Notes: generated from the letters alone by a model not told the origin. 64,000 nt of DNA from Nocardioides sp. InS609-2 (GCF_023208195.1 NZ_CP060034.1:372001-436000); one strand, 5' to 3'; shown: positions 53,704 through 62,957, counted from the first letter of the stretch. Program-made: numbers and translations.

Positions 53704-53881
53704 CAATCGCCTGAGGGTGATCTGACGCACTCCCGACAGCCGGAATCGGCAGAATCTTGCCCGGCCCACTACCGTTGAAGGCAAACGACGGATGACGTCG
53801 CCAACCGATGTGGCGTCATGGACCCTCACCTGGGCCGTCTCATTCCCGTACCCGGGAAGCAACTAATCTGGAGGTGGCTCA

Positions 53882-54268
53882 ATGGCGGAGCGCACATTGC
53901 GTGGCGCGAGGCTCGGCGGGCAAAGTTTCGAGGACGAACGCGGCATCGAGTTCGCGGCCCGCCAGCAGGTCGGCTACCGCTGCCAGCTGGGACACGTCTT
54001 CGAGATCACGATGTCGGTCGAGGCCGACATCCCCGCGGTGTGGGAATGCCCGCGCTGCGGTGGCGAAGGCCTGAGCGTCGACGGCATCACCAAGGAGGTC
54101 AAGGTCGAGAAGCCGGCCCGAACCCACTGGGACATGCTGCTCGAGCGCCGGTCCGAGAAGGAGCTCGAAGACATCCTCAAGGAGCGTCTCGACCTGCTGC
54201 GTGGCGGAGAGATCGGTCCCGCCCACCTGCACCGCGCCAACGCGAAGAAGCGGATCAAGTCGGCCTGA
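53882..54268 (+). CDS. rbpA: RNA polymerase-binding protein RbpA
   Basis: A 128-aa protein matching RbpA: RTLRGARLGGQSFEDERGIE N-terminal tail, the beta-barrel core VGYRCQLGHVFEITMSVEAD with CxxxH and CPRCG zinc-site residues, and the sigma-interacting end ERRSEKELEDILKERLDLLR. RbpA stabilises open complexes with the main sigma factor in actinobacteria. GGAGG lies before the ATG. The 178-bp upstream gap has an imperfect TGACG-type inverted repeat near 53791-53819. Confidence 0.95.
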   Translation: MAERTLRGARLGGQSFEDERGIEFAARQQVGYRCQLGHVFEITMSVEADIPAVWECPRCGGEGLSVDGITKEVKVEKPARTHWDMLLERRSEKELEDILKERLDLLRGGEIGPAHLHRANAKKRIKSA

Positions 54269-54313
54269 CGATGTGAACCTGCGGGTCTGGTTCCCGAGAT
54301 CAGATCGAGCAGG

Positions 54314-54799
54314 TCACTCGTCGTCCACCACATCGCCCCGGACCACTGGTCCGGGGCCTTGTGCTGTCCGGGGCTGGTTGCCGGGGCCCCAGCCACCCGC
54401 GGGTACGACGCCCGCAAGCAGCCGCCGGGAGATGACGGTGGTGAGCAGCCTCCGCGCCACGGGACGCGTGATCGGCAAGATGAGCAGGATGCCGAGGATG
54501 TCGGTGACGAACCCCGGGCTCAACATCAGCGCGCCGCCAAAGACGATCAGCGCACCGTCGGCGAGCTCACGCGCGGGCATCCGGCCCGAGTCGAGCGCAG
54601 ACCGGAGGGCGCGCCAGGCGCGGCCACCTTCACGGCGGATCAGCCAGCCGCCGAGGATGCTGTCGGCGATGAGCAGCAGGATGGTCCACCACGGGCCGAT
54701 GACCTGGCCGACCTGGATCAGCACGTAGATCTCTGCCAGAGGCACGACCACCAGCGCGATGAAGAGCACCCACATCGGGAAGCTGCGGCGTCGAGTCAC
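54314..54799 (-). CDS. fxsA: FxsA family membrane protein
   Basis: A 161-aa membrane protein: WVLFIALVVVPLAEIYVLIQ in TM1, GPWWTILLLIADSILGGWLI in TM2, ELADGALIVFGGALMLSPGF and VTDILGILLILP in TM3-4, all typical of FxsA. FxsA is linked to phage-exclusion suppression in E. coli; its normal role is unknown. GTG 54799 is preferred because of a GGAG box. The C-terminus is Gly/Pro-rich and convergent with rbpA. Confidence 0.9.
   Translation of the reverse strand: MTRRRSFPMWVLFIALVVVPLAEIYVLIQVGQVIGPWWTILLLIADSILGGWLIRREGGRAWRALRSALDSGRMPARELADGALIVFGGALMLSPGFVTDILGILLILPITRPVARRLLTTVISRRLLAGVVPAGGWGPGNQPRTAQGPGPVVRGDVVDDE
54336..54356 (+). terminator. Hairpin downstream of rbpA
   Basis: CCCCGGACC and GGTCCGGGG arms with a 3-nt loop, 68 bp after the rbpA stop and inside the 3' end of the convergent fxsA gene. 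Confidence 0.5.
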
Positions 54800-54806
54800 G
54801 ACTCCA

Positions 54807-55580
54807 TCATGAAGCACGGCGTGAAACCCGGCGACCCACGAGCCGCCGCCGTACCGCTGCGCGCCGTTCCTCGAGCCCCCACAGGGTGATCTTCCTCAGC
54901 GACTCACCGGCGACCTGACCGGTCATCTTGGAGTTGCCGCGCACCCGCTCGATGAACTCGATCGGCACCTCGCGCACCCGCAGACCGGCCACCAGCACCC
55001 GGTGCGTCATGTCGGTCTGGAACACGTAGCCGGTCGACCTCACCGAGGCCAGGTCGATCGCCTCCAGAGTCGCTCGCCGGAAGAGCCGGAACCCGGCCGT
55101 GGCGTCACGCACAGGCATGCCTATCAGCAACCGGACGTACAGGTTGCCGCCACGGGACAGCAGCTCGCGCGACCTCGGCCAGTTGACGATCGAGCCGCCC
55201 AGCACGTAGCGGGAGCCGATGACGAGGTCAGCGTCGGCCAGCGCCTCCACGAGCCGGTGCAGCTGCTCGGGCTGGTGCGACCCGTCGGCGTCCATCTCGC
55301 CGATCACGTCGTAGCCGGCGTCGAGAGCGACCTGGAAGCCGTGGAGGTACGCCGCGCCCAGCCCCTCCTTCGAGCTGCGGTGAACCACGGATATCGCATC
55401 GTGGTTCGCGGCCAGCGTGTCGGCGATCCTGCCGGTGCCGTCAGGAGAGTTGTCATCGACGATCATCACGTCGACCCCGGGCTGCGCCGTACGCAACCGG
55501 TCGACGATCCACTCGAGGTTCTCCGCCTCGTTGTAGGTCGGTATGACCATCACGGTGCGGTGGTCGGCTGGTGGCGTCAC
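54807..55580 (-). CDS. Polyprenol-phosphate mannose synthase (GT2)
   Basis: A 257-aa GT2 glycosyltransferase of the dolichol-phosphate mannose synthase type: VMVIPTYNEAENLEWIVDRL, IVDDNSPDGTGRIAD, GEMDADGSHQPEQL (DxD-like) and TGYVFQTDMTHRVLVAGLRV. It should make polyprenyl-phosphomannose for lipoglycans and protein mannosylation. It overlaps lnt by 4 nt; in mycobacteria the two activities are fused or adjacent (Ppm1), so the pairing is expected. Confidence 0.92.
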   Translation of the reverse strand: MTPPADHRTVMVIPTYNEAENLEWIVDRLRTAQPGVDVMIVDDNSPDGTGRIADTLAANHDAISVVHRSSKEGLGAAYLHGFQVALDAGYDVIGEMDADGSHQPEQLHRLVEALADADLVIGSRYVLGGSIVNWPRSRELLSRGGNLYVRLLIGMPVRDATAGFRLFRRATLEAIDLASVRSTGYVFQTDMTHRVLVAGLRVREVPIEFIERVRGNSKMTGQVAGESLRKITLWGLEERRAAVRRRLVGRRVSRRAS

Positions 55581-57097
55581 GCGTCATCCTCGGCTGGCTG
55601 GTCGGTCCGGCGAGGATATGCGACGCGCGGGGCCCGAAGGGCAAGAACCAGGCCGACCAGGGCCAGCGCCAGGCAGATCCGCCCGGGCCAGGACCCCATG
55701 CGTACGGCGGGTGTCAGCCCGGTGCGCAGCTCGACGTCGCGCACCAGGACCTCTTGCGTGCGGGCCGCTGCGGAGTCGAGCACGGTGCCATCGGGGTCGA
55801 TGATGCCGGAGACGCCGTTGACCGCCGCCACGGCGACGTACCGCCCGGTCTCCATCGCCCGGAGCCGGGTGATCTCGAACTGCTGCTCGATCTGGTAGGT
55901 GCCCATGAAGCTCGCGTTGCTGGTCTGCACCGTGACCAGCTCACCGCCGTGCTGGAGCTGGGCGTGGATGCCGTCGTCGTAGGCCACGTCGAAGCAGATG
56001 GCGTCGGCGACCAGAGCCCCGTCGATGCGCAGCGGCTCGAGCCGCGTGCCCTGGGCCATGTCCCGCGAGATGAGCCGGAGCTGGCCGAAGTTGCTCTTGA
56101 AGACCGTGTCGCGCCACGGGATGTACTCGCCGAACGGCACCGGGTGGCGCTTGGTGTAGCGGTCCCCTCCCCCGGTGACGGGATCCCACACGATGCCCTG
56201 GTTGAGCACCGCGTCGGGATCCGGCGCGTCGGCGATGACCCCGACAAGCACCGGCACCCCGATCGCCGCCACGGCTGACTCGATGCCTGCGTTGACCTCC
56301 GCGTCGAGGAACGGGTCGACCGCCGTGGAGTTCTCGGGCCAGATGACGAAGTCGGGTCGCTCGACGTCACCTGCCTGCACTCGCGCCGCCAGGTCGATGG
56401 TCGCGTCCACGTGGTTGCGGGTGACCTCACGGTGGACGGCCACCAGGTCGTTGCCCGTGCCCGGGACGTTGCCCTGCACGACCGCCACGGTCACCGACCC
56501 GCTCTCCTCCGTCGTGTACGGCGCCACAGCCCCCGCAGCGACCGGCAGGAGCACCGTAGCGACGGCCAGGACGGCCGTACGCCGCTGCCGCCACCCTCCG
56601 AGCACCAGCCAGCCCAGCGTGGTCCCGGAGGCGGCCAGCAGCAGGCTCACACCGGAGAACCCGAGCCAGGGCACAGCCTCGGCCCACGGCGTACCGGCGA
56701 CGGCGTAGGAGAGGCGGCCCCAGGGCATGCCGCTGAACGGCCAGGAACCGCGGATGGTCTCGATGGCGACCCAGGCGGACGCCGTCCACAGCGGCCACCG
56801 GCGCAGCCGCATCAACCGCGCCATCAAGGAGCCGAGCGGCGCGAAGAACGCCGTCTCCAGAGCGGCCAGCGACAGCCAGGCGTCGGGTCCGACGGCGCGC
56901 ATCCAGTACATCAGGACGAAGCAGAAGCCGCCGCCGAAGAGCAGGCCGGGCAGCCAGGCGCTCCGGGCGCGCAGCCCGTGGAGACAGCACACGAGGACCG
57001 CGATCGAGAGCGGGATGAGGAGAGCGATCCCGACGGGCTCGAACGCTAGGGCCAGGAGGACGCCGGCGAGCAGCGCGGCGAGACTCCGTAGCAGCAC
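55577..57097 (-). CDS. lnt: Apolipoprotein N-acyltransferase
   Basis: A 506-aa protein with six to eight N-terminal membrane segments (about 1-195), a nitrilase-like domain (about 200-475) and a last TM. The catalytic Glu-Lys-Cys triad can be placed in VIWPENSTAV, YTKRHPVPFGEYIPW and DAICFDVAYDD. It N-acylates the lipoprotein cysteine after signal peptidase II. It is coupled to the mannose synthase gene. Confidence 0.92.
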   Translation of the reverse strand: MLLRSLAALLAGVLLALAFEPVGIALLIPLSIAVLVCCLHGLRARSAWLPGLLFGGGFCFVLMYWMRAVGPDAWLSLAALETAFFAPLGSLMARLMRLRRWPLWTASAWVAIETIRGSWPFSGMPWGRLSYAVAGTPWAEAVPWLGFSGVSLLLAASGTTLGWLVLGGWRQRRTAVLAVATVLLPVAAGAVAPYTTEESGSVTVAVVQGNVPGTGNDLVAVHREVTRNHVDATIDLAARVQAGDVERPDFVIWPENSTAVDPFLDAEVNAGIESAVAAIGVPVLVGVIADAPDPDAVLNQGIVWDPVTGGGDRYTKRHPVPFGEYIPWRDTVFKSNFGQLRLISRDMAQGTRLEPLRIDGALVADAICFDVAYDDGIHAQLQHGGELVTVQTSNASFMGTYQIEQQFEITRLRAMETGRYVAVAAVNGVSGIIDPDGTVLDSAAARTQEVLVRDVELRTGLTPAVRMGSWPGRICLALALVGLVLALRAPRVAYPRRTDQPAEDDA

Positions 57098-57517
57098 GTG
57101 GCAACGCTACCCGTCAGCGGTTACAGGCCGACGGAAGGGACCCGAGCCCTTCGGACCAACCCGGAGCCGACTGGATGCCGACGACGCGCTGTTGTCTACG
57201 GAGCTGGAGTCCCTTCCGTCGCCGCCTTCGCGGTGCGGGACCGACCTCCGTGAACCGGGTCGGGCGAGCGCTGGCTCCACACCCACCGACTCGGCCACTC
57301 GGACGTCGGTCCGCAAGCCACGATCTGCACAGGCGGACCCAGGCACCTTGGATCCTGGACCCCGGCACTGTCAACCGGTCCCTGACCTGCACAGACGCGC
57401 GTCTTCGCAGGTCAGCGAAGCGCTCTCCCGCGCCGGTCATTTCGGGCCAGTTTCAGACCTCGCGGCGTGTCTCCGACGACACGCCGATCAACTGGTCCAG
57501 AGCACCGGACCGGGCCC
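57098..57517. other. Gap of about 420 bp between lnt and kal
   Basis: Both neighbours are on the minus strand, so this region follows kal and precedes lnt. I see no convincing gene. It contains a 13-bp perfect inverted repeat (57129-57141 with 57209-57221) and a likely lnt promoter. No riboswitch consensus was recognised. Confidence 0.5.
57129..57221. repeat. 13-bp inverted repeat
   Basis: CGACGGAAGGGAC at 57129-57141 and GTCCCTTCCGTCG at 57209-57221 are perfect complements, 67 nt apart, upstream of lnt. Confidence 0.7.
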
Positions 57518-57913
57518 TCAGGAGGACTTCGCCGGGACGACCACGGTCCCGGTCGCGGACGTCGCCAGCAGGGGTTCGTCGAGCATGTCTGCGGCACCCG
57601 GTGCCGTTTCGGTGGCGGCGCCGCGCGCCACGACGTGCACGGCGAACTCCATGACGCGCGAGCGGGTGCCGGCCTTGACCAGCTCGCAGGTGATCTCGAG
57701 GACGTCGCCGGCGATCACGGGCGCTCGGAACTGCACGTCGGAGTACGACGCGAACAGGCCCTCGTCGCCGTCCGTGCGGATGCACATCTCGGTGGCGACG
57801 TCGCCGAAGAGGCCCAGCGAATAGGCGCCATCGACGAGGTTGCCGGCGTAGTGGGCATGGGAGTACGGCACGTAGCGGCGGTGGACGACGCGTTCTCCGA
57901 CGGTTGCGGGCAT
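57518..57913 (-). CDS. kal: 3-Aminobutyryl-CoA ammonia lyase
   Basis: A 131-aa hotdog-fold enzyme. RRYVPYSHAHYAGNLVDGAY and GLFGDVATEM at the N-terminus are characteristic of Kal, which removes ammonia from 3-aminobutyryl-CoA to give crotonyl-CoA in the lysine (beta-lysine) degradation route. FRAPVIAGDVLEITCELVKA is the central hotdog strand pair. It is the last gene of the kam operon, overlapping kamE by 1 nt. Confidence 0.88.
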   Translation of the reverse strand: MPATVGERVVHRRYVPYSHAHYAGNLVDGAYSLGLFGDVATEMCIRTDGDEGLFASYSDVQFRAPVIAGDVLEITCELVKAGTRSRVMEFAVHVVARGAATETAPGAADMLDEPLLATSATGTVVVPAKSS

Positions 57914-58716
57914 CAGGAGGCCTTTCGTTGGGTCAGCCGGTGCACGATGAACGACGCGACCTCGCCGGGCGTCGTACCGCGGCCGAAGACCCGGTCGACG
58001 CCGAGCTCGTCGGCCATCGTCTCGTCGAAGCGCGGCCCACCGACCACCAGCAGCGGCCGAGCCGCCGACGGGTAGGCCTCGCGGAACGCCGCGGACATCT
58101 CGCGGGTGTTGAGCAGGTGGGCGTCGCGCTGGGTGACGACCTGCGAGACGAGTACGGCGTCGGCCTTCTCCTCCCGGGCGGCCTCGACGAGCTGCGGCAC
58201 GCTCACCTGGGCACCGAGGTTGACCACCTTGAGCTCGCGGTAGTACTCGAGCCCCTTCTCGCCGGCGAAGCCCTTGATGTTGAGGATCGCGTCGATGCCG
58301 ACGGTGTGGGCGTCGGTGCCGATACAGCCACCGACGACGACCAGGCGGCGACGCATCGCGCGCTTGATGGCGGCGTTGGCCTCCTTGGGCGTCAGCAGCG
58401 GGTAGTCGCGCTCGATCACCTCGACGATGGAGGTGTCGACCAGGTGGTTGACCCGGCCGTAGACGACGAAGAACGTGAAGTCGGGCCCCATCGGCTTGGC
58501 GTGCACCACCAGCGCGGGGTCGATGCCCATCTTGTTGGCGAGCTGGGCGGCCGCACCCTCGGCGATCTTGGAATGCGCCATCGGCAGGGTGAAGGAGACC
58601 TGCACCATGCCGTCACCCGTCGTGTCGCCGTACGGGCGGATGATGTGGCGTCCCCCCGTGGACTCAGGAGGTTGCGCCTCGGCCGTGCCGAGACCCGGGG
58701 TCTTGGGGTCGCTCAC
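57913..58716 (-). CDS. kamE: Lysine 5,6-aminomutase, beta subunit (B12-binding)
   Basis: A 267-aa protein. The cobalamin-binding motif GTDAHTVGIDAIL places His137 as the cobalt ligand, and Lys148 (11 residues on, in LNIKGFAG) aligns with the PLP-binding lysine 144 known from the clostridial enzyme. Together with KamD it moves the terminal amino group of beta-lysine (or lysine) from C6 to C5. It starts at GTG 58716, overlapping kamD by 4 nt. Confidence 0.94.
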   Translation of the reverse strand: MSDPKTPGLGTAEAQPPESTGGRHIIRPYGDTTGDGMVQVSFTLPMAHSKIAEGAAAQLANKMGIDPALVVHAKPMGPDFTFFVVYGRVNHLVDTSIVEVIERDYPLLTPKEANAAIKRAMRRRLVVVGGCIGTDAHTVGIDAILNIKGFAGEKGLEYYRELKVVNLGAQVSVPQLVEAAREEKADAVLVSQVVTQRDAHLLNTREMSAAFREAYPSAARPLLVVGGPRFDETMADELGVDRVFGRGTTPGEVASFIVHRLTQRKAS

Positions 58717-60287
58717 TTCTCCTCCAGGATCTCGATGGCCGGGTTGTAGTAGACCTTCGACTTCTTGGCGACGCCCTCGAGGCCGCGACCCTTGTGGGCG
58801 GGGCGCTTCATCAGGCCGAAGGTGCCGTCGGCAATGGCGTCGAGCAGGCCGTTCTCGTGGCCCTTGATGTCCTTGAGGAGCCCAATTGACTCCCCCAGCA
58901 CCTCACGGGCGCGGCTGCCGATGAAGCCCTTCGGGTCGGGGTTGAAGTCCTCGTGCAGGTTGCCGGCTGCGTTCATCACGTAGCGGACGTTCTGCAGGGC
59001 CAGGTCGCGGTCGGAGATCCACGGCGTCACCACGGCCTCGGTCATCATGCCGACAAGCAGGATGCCCTGGTCGGTGAGCGCCCCGACGAGGTTGAAGAAG
59101 CCGTCGAGCAGGTAGCCACGGAAGACGTCGCCGGTCATGTGCCGCGTGGGCGGCATCCACTTGAGCGGTGCCTTCGGGAACAGGTCGCGCGCCAGCATCG
59201 CGTGAGCGAGCTCGAGGCGGAACGAGTCGGGCACCTCGGGGTCGATCTCGAACGCGTGGCCCAGGCCGAGCTGCCAGTCCTCGAGGCCGGCCTCCTTGGC
59301 GAAGTACTCGTTCAGGAGCTGGCTCGTGGTGACCGTGTGCGCGGCGTCGACGGCGTCGGCGGTGGTGAGGTAGTTGTCCTCGCCGGTGTTGATGATGATG
59401 CCGGCGCGGGCGTGGATCTGCCGGCTGAAGCGTTGGTCCACGAACGTGCGGATCGGGTTGATGTCGCGGAAGAGGATCCCGTACATCGAGTCGTTCAGCA
59501 TCATGTCGAGCCGCTGGAGACCGGCCAGCGCGGCGATCTCGGGCATGCAGAGACCGGACGCGTAGTTGGTCAGCCGCACGTAACGACCGAGCTCCTTGCT
59601 CGTCACGTCCAGCGCTTCGCGCATCAGCCGGAAGTTCTCCTGCGTGGCGTAGGTGCCAGCGAAGCCCTCGCGGGTGGCGCCCTCGGGCACGTAGTCGAGC
59701 AGGCTCTGCCCGGTGCTGCGGATCACCGCGATGATGTCGGCGCCCTCACGAGCTGCGGCCTGGGCCTGCGGGATGTCCTCGTAGATGTCGCCGGTGGCGA
59801 CGATCAGGTAGATCCACGGCTTGCGGGGCGCGTCGCCGATGCGGGCGATCATCCGCTCGCGCTCCTTGCGGCGGGCGTCGATCCGGCGGATGCCGGCCCC
59901 CACGGCCTTGCGCGACGCCGTACGGGCTCGGGTGTAGTCCTTGCCCTCGGGCAGCCGGAAGCGCACCGAGCCGGCGCCGGCCTTCTGCGCCAGGGTGGCG
60001 AGGTCGTCGGCCTCGCCGCGGAGCAGCGCGTCCCAGACCGGGAGCGCGATGCCGTGGGAGAGGCCGCCGTCGTCGTGGAGATCGGCGCGTACGGCGTCGG
60101 CGAGGCGGTTGACCCACGGGATGCCGTCGGCGTCGGCGCCCTCGAGCCCGGCGAGCCGCAGCGTCGCCCGCTCGACCGAGACGGTCGTGTGCAACTTGGC
60201 GGTGTTGACGATCGGGCGGCCGACTGTGCGGGCCAGGGCACGCGCCTCGCGCACCTGCGCCGGGTCGAGCTTGAGCTTGCCGCTCAT
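58713..60287 (-). CDS. kamD: Lysine 5,6-aminomutase, alpha subunit
   Basis: A 524-aa protein, near the 516 of the clostridial enzyme. TIM-barrel motifs include PWIYLIVATGDIYEDIPQAQ, VIRSTGQSLLDYVPEGAT, LTNYASGLCMPEIAALAG and INTGEDNYLTTADAV. It binds adenosylcobalamin and PLP with KamE. The ATG at 60287 overlaps the stop of a 24-codon ORF. Part of the minus-strand operon kdd-amidohydrolase-ORF24-kamD-kamE-kal. Confidence 0.94.
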   Translation of the reverse strand: MSGKLKLDPAQVREARALARTVGRPIVNTAKLHTTVSVERATLRLAGLEGADADGIPWVNRLADAVRADLHDDGGLSHGIALPVWDALLRGEADDLATLAQKAGAGSVRFRLPEGKDYTRARTASRKAVGAGIRRIDARRKERERMIARIGDAPRKPWIYLIVATGDIYEDIPQAQAAAREGADIIAVIRSTGQSLLDYVPEGATREGFAGTYATQENFRLMREALDVTSKELGRYVRLTNYASGLCMPEIAALAGLQRLDMMLNDSMYGILFRDINPIRTFVDQRFSRQIHARAGIIINTGEDNYLTTADAVDAAHTVTTSQLLNEYFAKEAGLEDWQLGLGHAFEIDPEVPDSFRLELAHAMLARDLFPKAPLKWMPPTRHMTGDVFRGYLLDGFFNLVGALTDQGILLVGMMTEAVVTPWISDRDLALQNVRYVMNAAGNLHEDFNPDPKGFIGSRAREVLGESIGLLKDIKGHENGLLDAIADGTFGLMKRPAHKGRGLEGVAKKSKVYYNPAIEILEEK

Positions 60288-60358
60288 GCGGGGTCCCTGC
60301 GGAGTTGCGCGCGGGGGGAGCCCAGTGGAGAGAGCTGAGATCTCCGTGGGGTGTTCAT
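60284..60358 (-). CDS. 24-aa ORF joining the amidohydrolase and kamD
   Basis: ATG 60358 overlaps the amidohydrolase stop (ATGA), and its own TGA overlaps the kamD ATG. The product is MNTPRRSQLSPLG then SPRAQLRRDPA: basic, Pro/Ser-rich, no hydrophobic segment. It may serve only to carry ribosomes from one gene to the next, or encode a small protein. No family is known. Confidence 0.45.
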   Translation of the reverse strand: MNTPRRSQLSPLGSPRAQLRRDPA

Positions 60359-61869
60359 GAGTCCACCTTCCAGATCGTGGCGCCGGCGGCGAGAGTACGC
60401 CGTGCGGCAGGCAGTGGGAGGTCGGGATGGAGCACCGGCCAGCCGTCGGGGTCGAGGTCGCCGGGGACGTCCCAGGCGGCCAGGTCGGCACGCTTGCCGA
60501 CCTCGATACTTCCGGACGCGTCGTCGCCACCGGCGAACCAGCCACCGGCTGTGTGCGCGACGAAGGCCGTCGCCACGTCGAGGCTCTGCTGCTCGTCGTG
60601 GTGGTGGCAGGCAGCGCGGACAGCGGCCCACGCGCCGAGCGAGGTGACCGGGGAGTCGGAGCCGAACGAGAGTCGCGTGACTGCGGCCAGGTCGCGGAGC
60701 GGGTTCGTGCCGCGCCACCGCTCCCCCAGCCGGTCGGCGTACATGCCGTCGGAACCGCCCCACAGGGCGTCGAACATCGGCTGCACGCTGGCGAGGACGC
60801 CGAGGCGGCCGAGCACCTCGATGACTCGCGCGGACGGCATCTCGACGTGCTCGAGACGGTGCCGGTGGGCGGCCAGCGTCTCGACGCCGAGGGTGCGGGC
60901 GGCGAGCTCGAAGCCGTCGGCGATGGCGTCCAGGGCTGCGTCGCCGATGCAGTGGAAGCCGGCCTGCAGGCCGGCGTTGCTGCACTCCACCACGTGGTCG
61001 GCGATCTGCTCGGCCGTGAGGTAGCCGTGGCCGCAGAGCGTGTGCGCGTCGTCGTAGGGCGAGGTCAGGGCCGCGGTGCGCGACCCGAGTGCGCCGTCGG
61101 CGTTGAGGTCACCGGCGAGGCCGCGTACGCCGAGGGCTCGCGCCTTCTCGACCACGCCCACCTGGCCCCAGTAGAGCGTGGCGATCAGGCCGCGCTCCTC
61201 TGCGGCCTGGCGCACGAGCGCGATCTCGGACTCGGGACCGATGTGCGGCGCGGCGTTCTCGTGGAGGCCGGCGAAGCCGTGCCGGGCCAGCTCGCCGCAC
61301 GCGGCGCGGGCCGCGGCGAGACGCTGCTCGTCGGTGGTGCGGTCTGCGAGGGCGTCGCGGACGACGTGGTGGGCGTCGCGCTCGACCCGGCCGTCGGGGG
61401 TCCAGCCGACGGCCGCCTCGAGGTCGCGGATCGTGGCAGCGAAGGTGTGGGAGACGAGGGCCGAGTGGCCGTCGACGCGCGTCAGGTAGACCTCGCGCCC
61501 CGGCACCGCCCGCTCGATCTCGTCGGCGGTTGGCGGCTCGGCGACCGGCCAGCGCGACTCGTCCCAGCCGTTGCCGACCAGGAGGTCGTTCGGGTGCCCC
61601 GCGGCGTACGACGAGAGCAGGTCGAGGGCGTGGTCGCGGCTGGTGGCGAGGGTGAGGTCGAGCTGGGTGAGGGCGAAGCCGGTGCGGACGGTGTGGATGT
61701 GGGAGTCGACGAACGCGGGCGTGATGAGAGCCCCGTCGAGGTCGACGACCTCGTCGGCGTCTGCCCAGGCTTCGGCGTCGTCGCCGACCCAGGCGATGGT
61801 GTCGCCGTCGACGGCCACCGACGTGGCGGGCGTGCCCAGCACGCGGCCGTTGCGCAGGAGGGTCCTCAT
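60355..61869 (-). CDS. Amidohydrolase, YtcJ-like
   Basis: A 504-aa metal-dependent hydrolase: LITPAFVDSHIHTVRTG (HxH), GWDESRWP, GLHENAAPH, the RHRLEHVEM strand and FGSDSPVTSLGAW (catalytic Asp). YtcJ-like enzymes hydrolyse N-acyl or formamide bonds. Its place between kdd and kamD, with overlaps on both sides, suggests it supplies or repairs an intermediate of lysine degradation, possibly an N-acylated or lactam form; that is inference. Confidence 0.85.
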   Translation of the reverse strand: MRTLLRNGRVLGTPATSVAVDGDTIAWVGDDAEAWADADEVVDLDGALITPAFVDSHIHTVRTGFALTQLDLTLATSRDHALDLLSSYAAGHPNDLLVGNGWDESRWPVAEPPTADEIERAVPGREVYLTRVDGHSALVSHTFAATIRDLEAAVGWTPDGRVERDAHHVVRDALADRTTDEQRLAAARAACGELARHGFAGLHENAAPHIGPESEIALVRQAAEERGLIATLYWGQVGVVEKARALGVRGLAGDLNADGALGSRTAALTSPYDDAHTLCGHGYLTAEQIADHVVECSNAGLQAGFHCIGDAALDAIADGFELAARTLGVETLAAHRHRLEHVEMPSARVIEVLGRLGVLASVQPMFDALWGGSDGMYADRLGERWRGTNPLRDLAAVTRLSFGSDSPVTSLGAWAAVRAACHHHDEQQSLDVATAFVAHTAGGWFAGGDDASGSIEVGKRADLAAWDVPGDLDPDGWPVLHPDLPLPAARRTLAAGATIWKVDS

Positions 61870-62888
61870 CCGAGTCGGCCCTCGAAGAGACCGCGGACGC
61901 CGTCGTTGCTGCGGAGCAGGTCCATGGCGTACGCCGCGTGACCGGGCACGTAGCCGTTGCCGACCAGCATCGTGACGTCGGCCGCGACGCCCTCGGCGCC
62001 GAGAGCCGCCGCCGAGAACGACGTGGCCATGGAGAAGAAGATCACGGTGCCGCGGTCGGCGGTGGTCAGGATCGCGCCACCTTCGCAGCCGGGTACGTCG
62101 ACGCAGACGACGGTGACGTCGGCCGGGCCACCGGAGGCGAGCACGGCGTCGCGCAGGGCGATCGGGTCGCGGGCGTCGGCGATGGTGACGGCGTCAGCAA
62201 TCCCGGCGTCCTCCAGCAGGGTGGCCTCGCGCTCGTGCGGAACCACTCCGATGGTGCGGGCCGCGCCAGCGTCCTTCGCGGCCGCCAGGCTCAGAGAGCC
62301 AGACTTCCCGGCCGCGCCGATGACGGCGACCACCGCGTCGTCGTACTGCTTCACCACGCGAGCCGTGAGTGCGGGCGCGCCGCAGACGTCCATGACCGAC
62401 AGGGCAAGATCGCGGGGCAGGTCGTCGGGGATCACGGCCGCGATCGAGCGGCCGAACAGCACGGCGTACCCGTCGCACGGGACCTGCTCGGAGAGGCCGT
62501 CCCAGTCGCGGAGCGCGTCCTCGATGACGAGCGGGGTGAGGGTCAGAGAGACGAGGGTGGTGACGCGGTCGCCCACATTGAGGCCGAGGGGTGACTCGGG
62601 CCCGACCTCCTCGACGACGCCGACGAGCATGCCGCCGGACCCGGTTTCGGGGTTCTGCATCTTGCCGCGGGTCGCCACGATCTCGAGGACGGCAGCGCGG
62701 ATGGCGTCACCGTCGGCGTACGTCCGCTCGAGCTGTCGGTACGACGCGGCATCGAGGTTGAGCTTCTCGACCCGGATGCGGACCTCGTCGGGCCACAGCT
62801 CGCGGCGGGTGTCGAGGCGCTGCGCCGCCTGGGGCAGCACCACGCCGTCGTCGAGCACCCGATGCAGTCCGGTGGGATCGCTCCGCAC
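61866..62888 (-). CDS. kdd: L-erythro-3,5-diaminohexanoate dehydrogenase
   Basis: A 340-aa NAD-dependent dehydrogenase that oxidises 3,5-diaminohexanoate to 5-amino-3-oxohexanoate. Family features: GLHRVLDDGVVLPQAAQRLD and KLNLDAASYRQLER at the N-terminus, RGKMQNPETGSGGMLVG, and a nucleotide site around VVAVIGAAGKSGSLSLAAAK. GGAGGAAC lies just before the GTG at 62888. It heads the minus-strand kam operon and diverges from kamA. Confidence 0.92.
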   Translation of the reverse strand: MRSDPTGLHRVLDDGVVLPQAAQRLDTRRELWPDEVRIRVEKLNLDAASYRQLERTYADGDAIRAAVLEIVATRGKMQNPETGSGGMLVGVVEEVGPESPLGLNVGDRVTTLVSLTLTPLVIEDALRDWDGLSEQVPCDGYAVLFGRSIAAVIPDDLPRDLALSVMDVCGAPALTARVVKQYDDAVVAVIGAAGKSGSLSLAAAKDAGAARTIGVVPHEREATLLEDAGIADAVTIADARDPIALRDAVLASGGPADVTVVCVDVPGCEGGAILTTADRGTVIFFSMATSFSAAALGAEGVAADVTMLVGNGYVPGHAAYAMDLLRSNDGVRGLFEGRLG

Positions 62889-62957
62889 AGCTGTTCCTCC
62901 ACTCGTTCAGGACAATGACAGGAAATGTTCCGGTGCGTTGATGTGCGCACCGGAGGA

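Noticed and set aside
57098..57517. Cobalamin riboswitch for the B12-dependent aminomutase genes
   Set aside because: The gap is downstream of kal and upstream of lnt, so it cannot lead the kam operon, and no B12-box consensus was seen there or in the kdd-kamA gap.
60427..61941. Plus-strand frame of 504 codons
   Set aside because: Antisense shadow of the amidohydrolase gene; Val/Gly/Arg-rich and without motifs.
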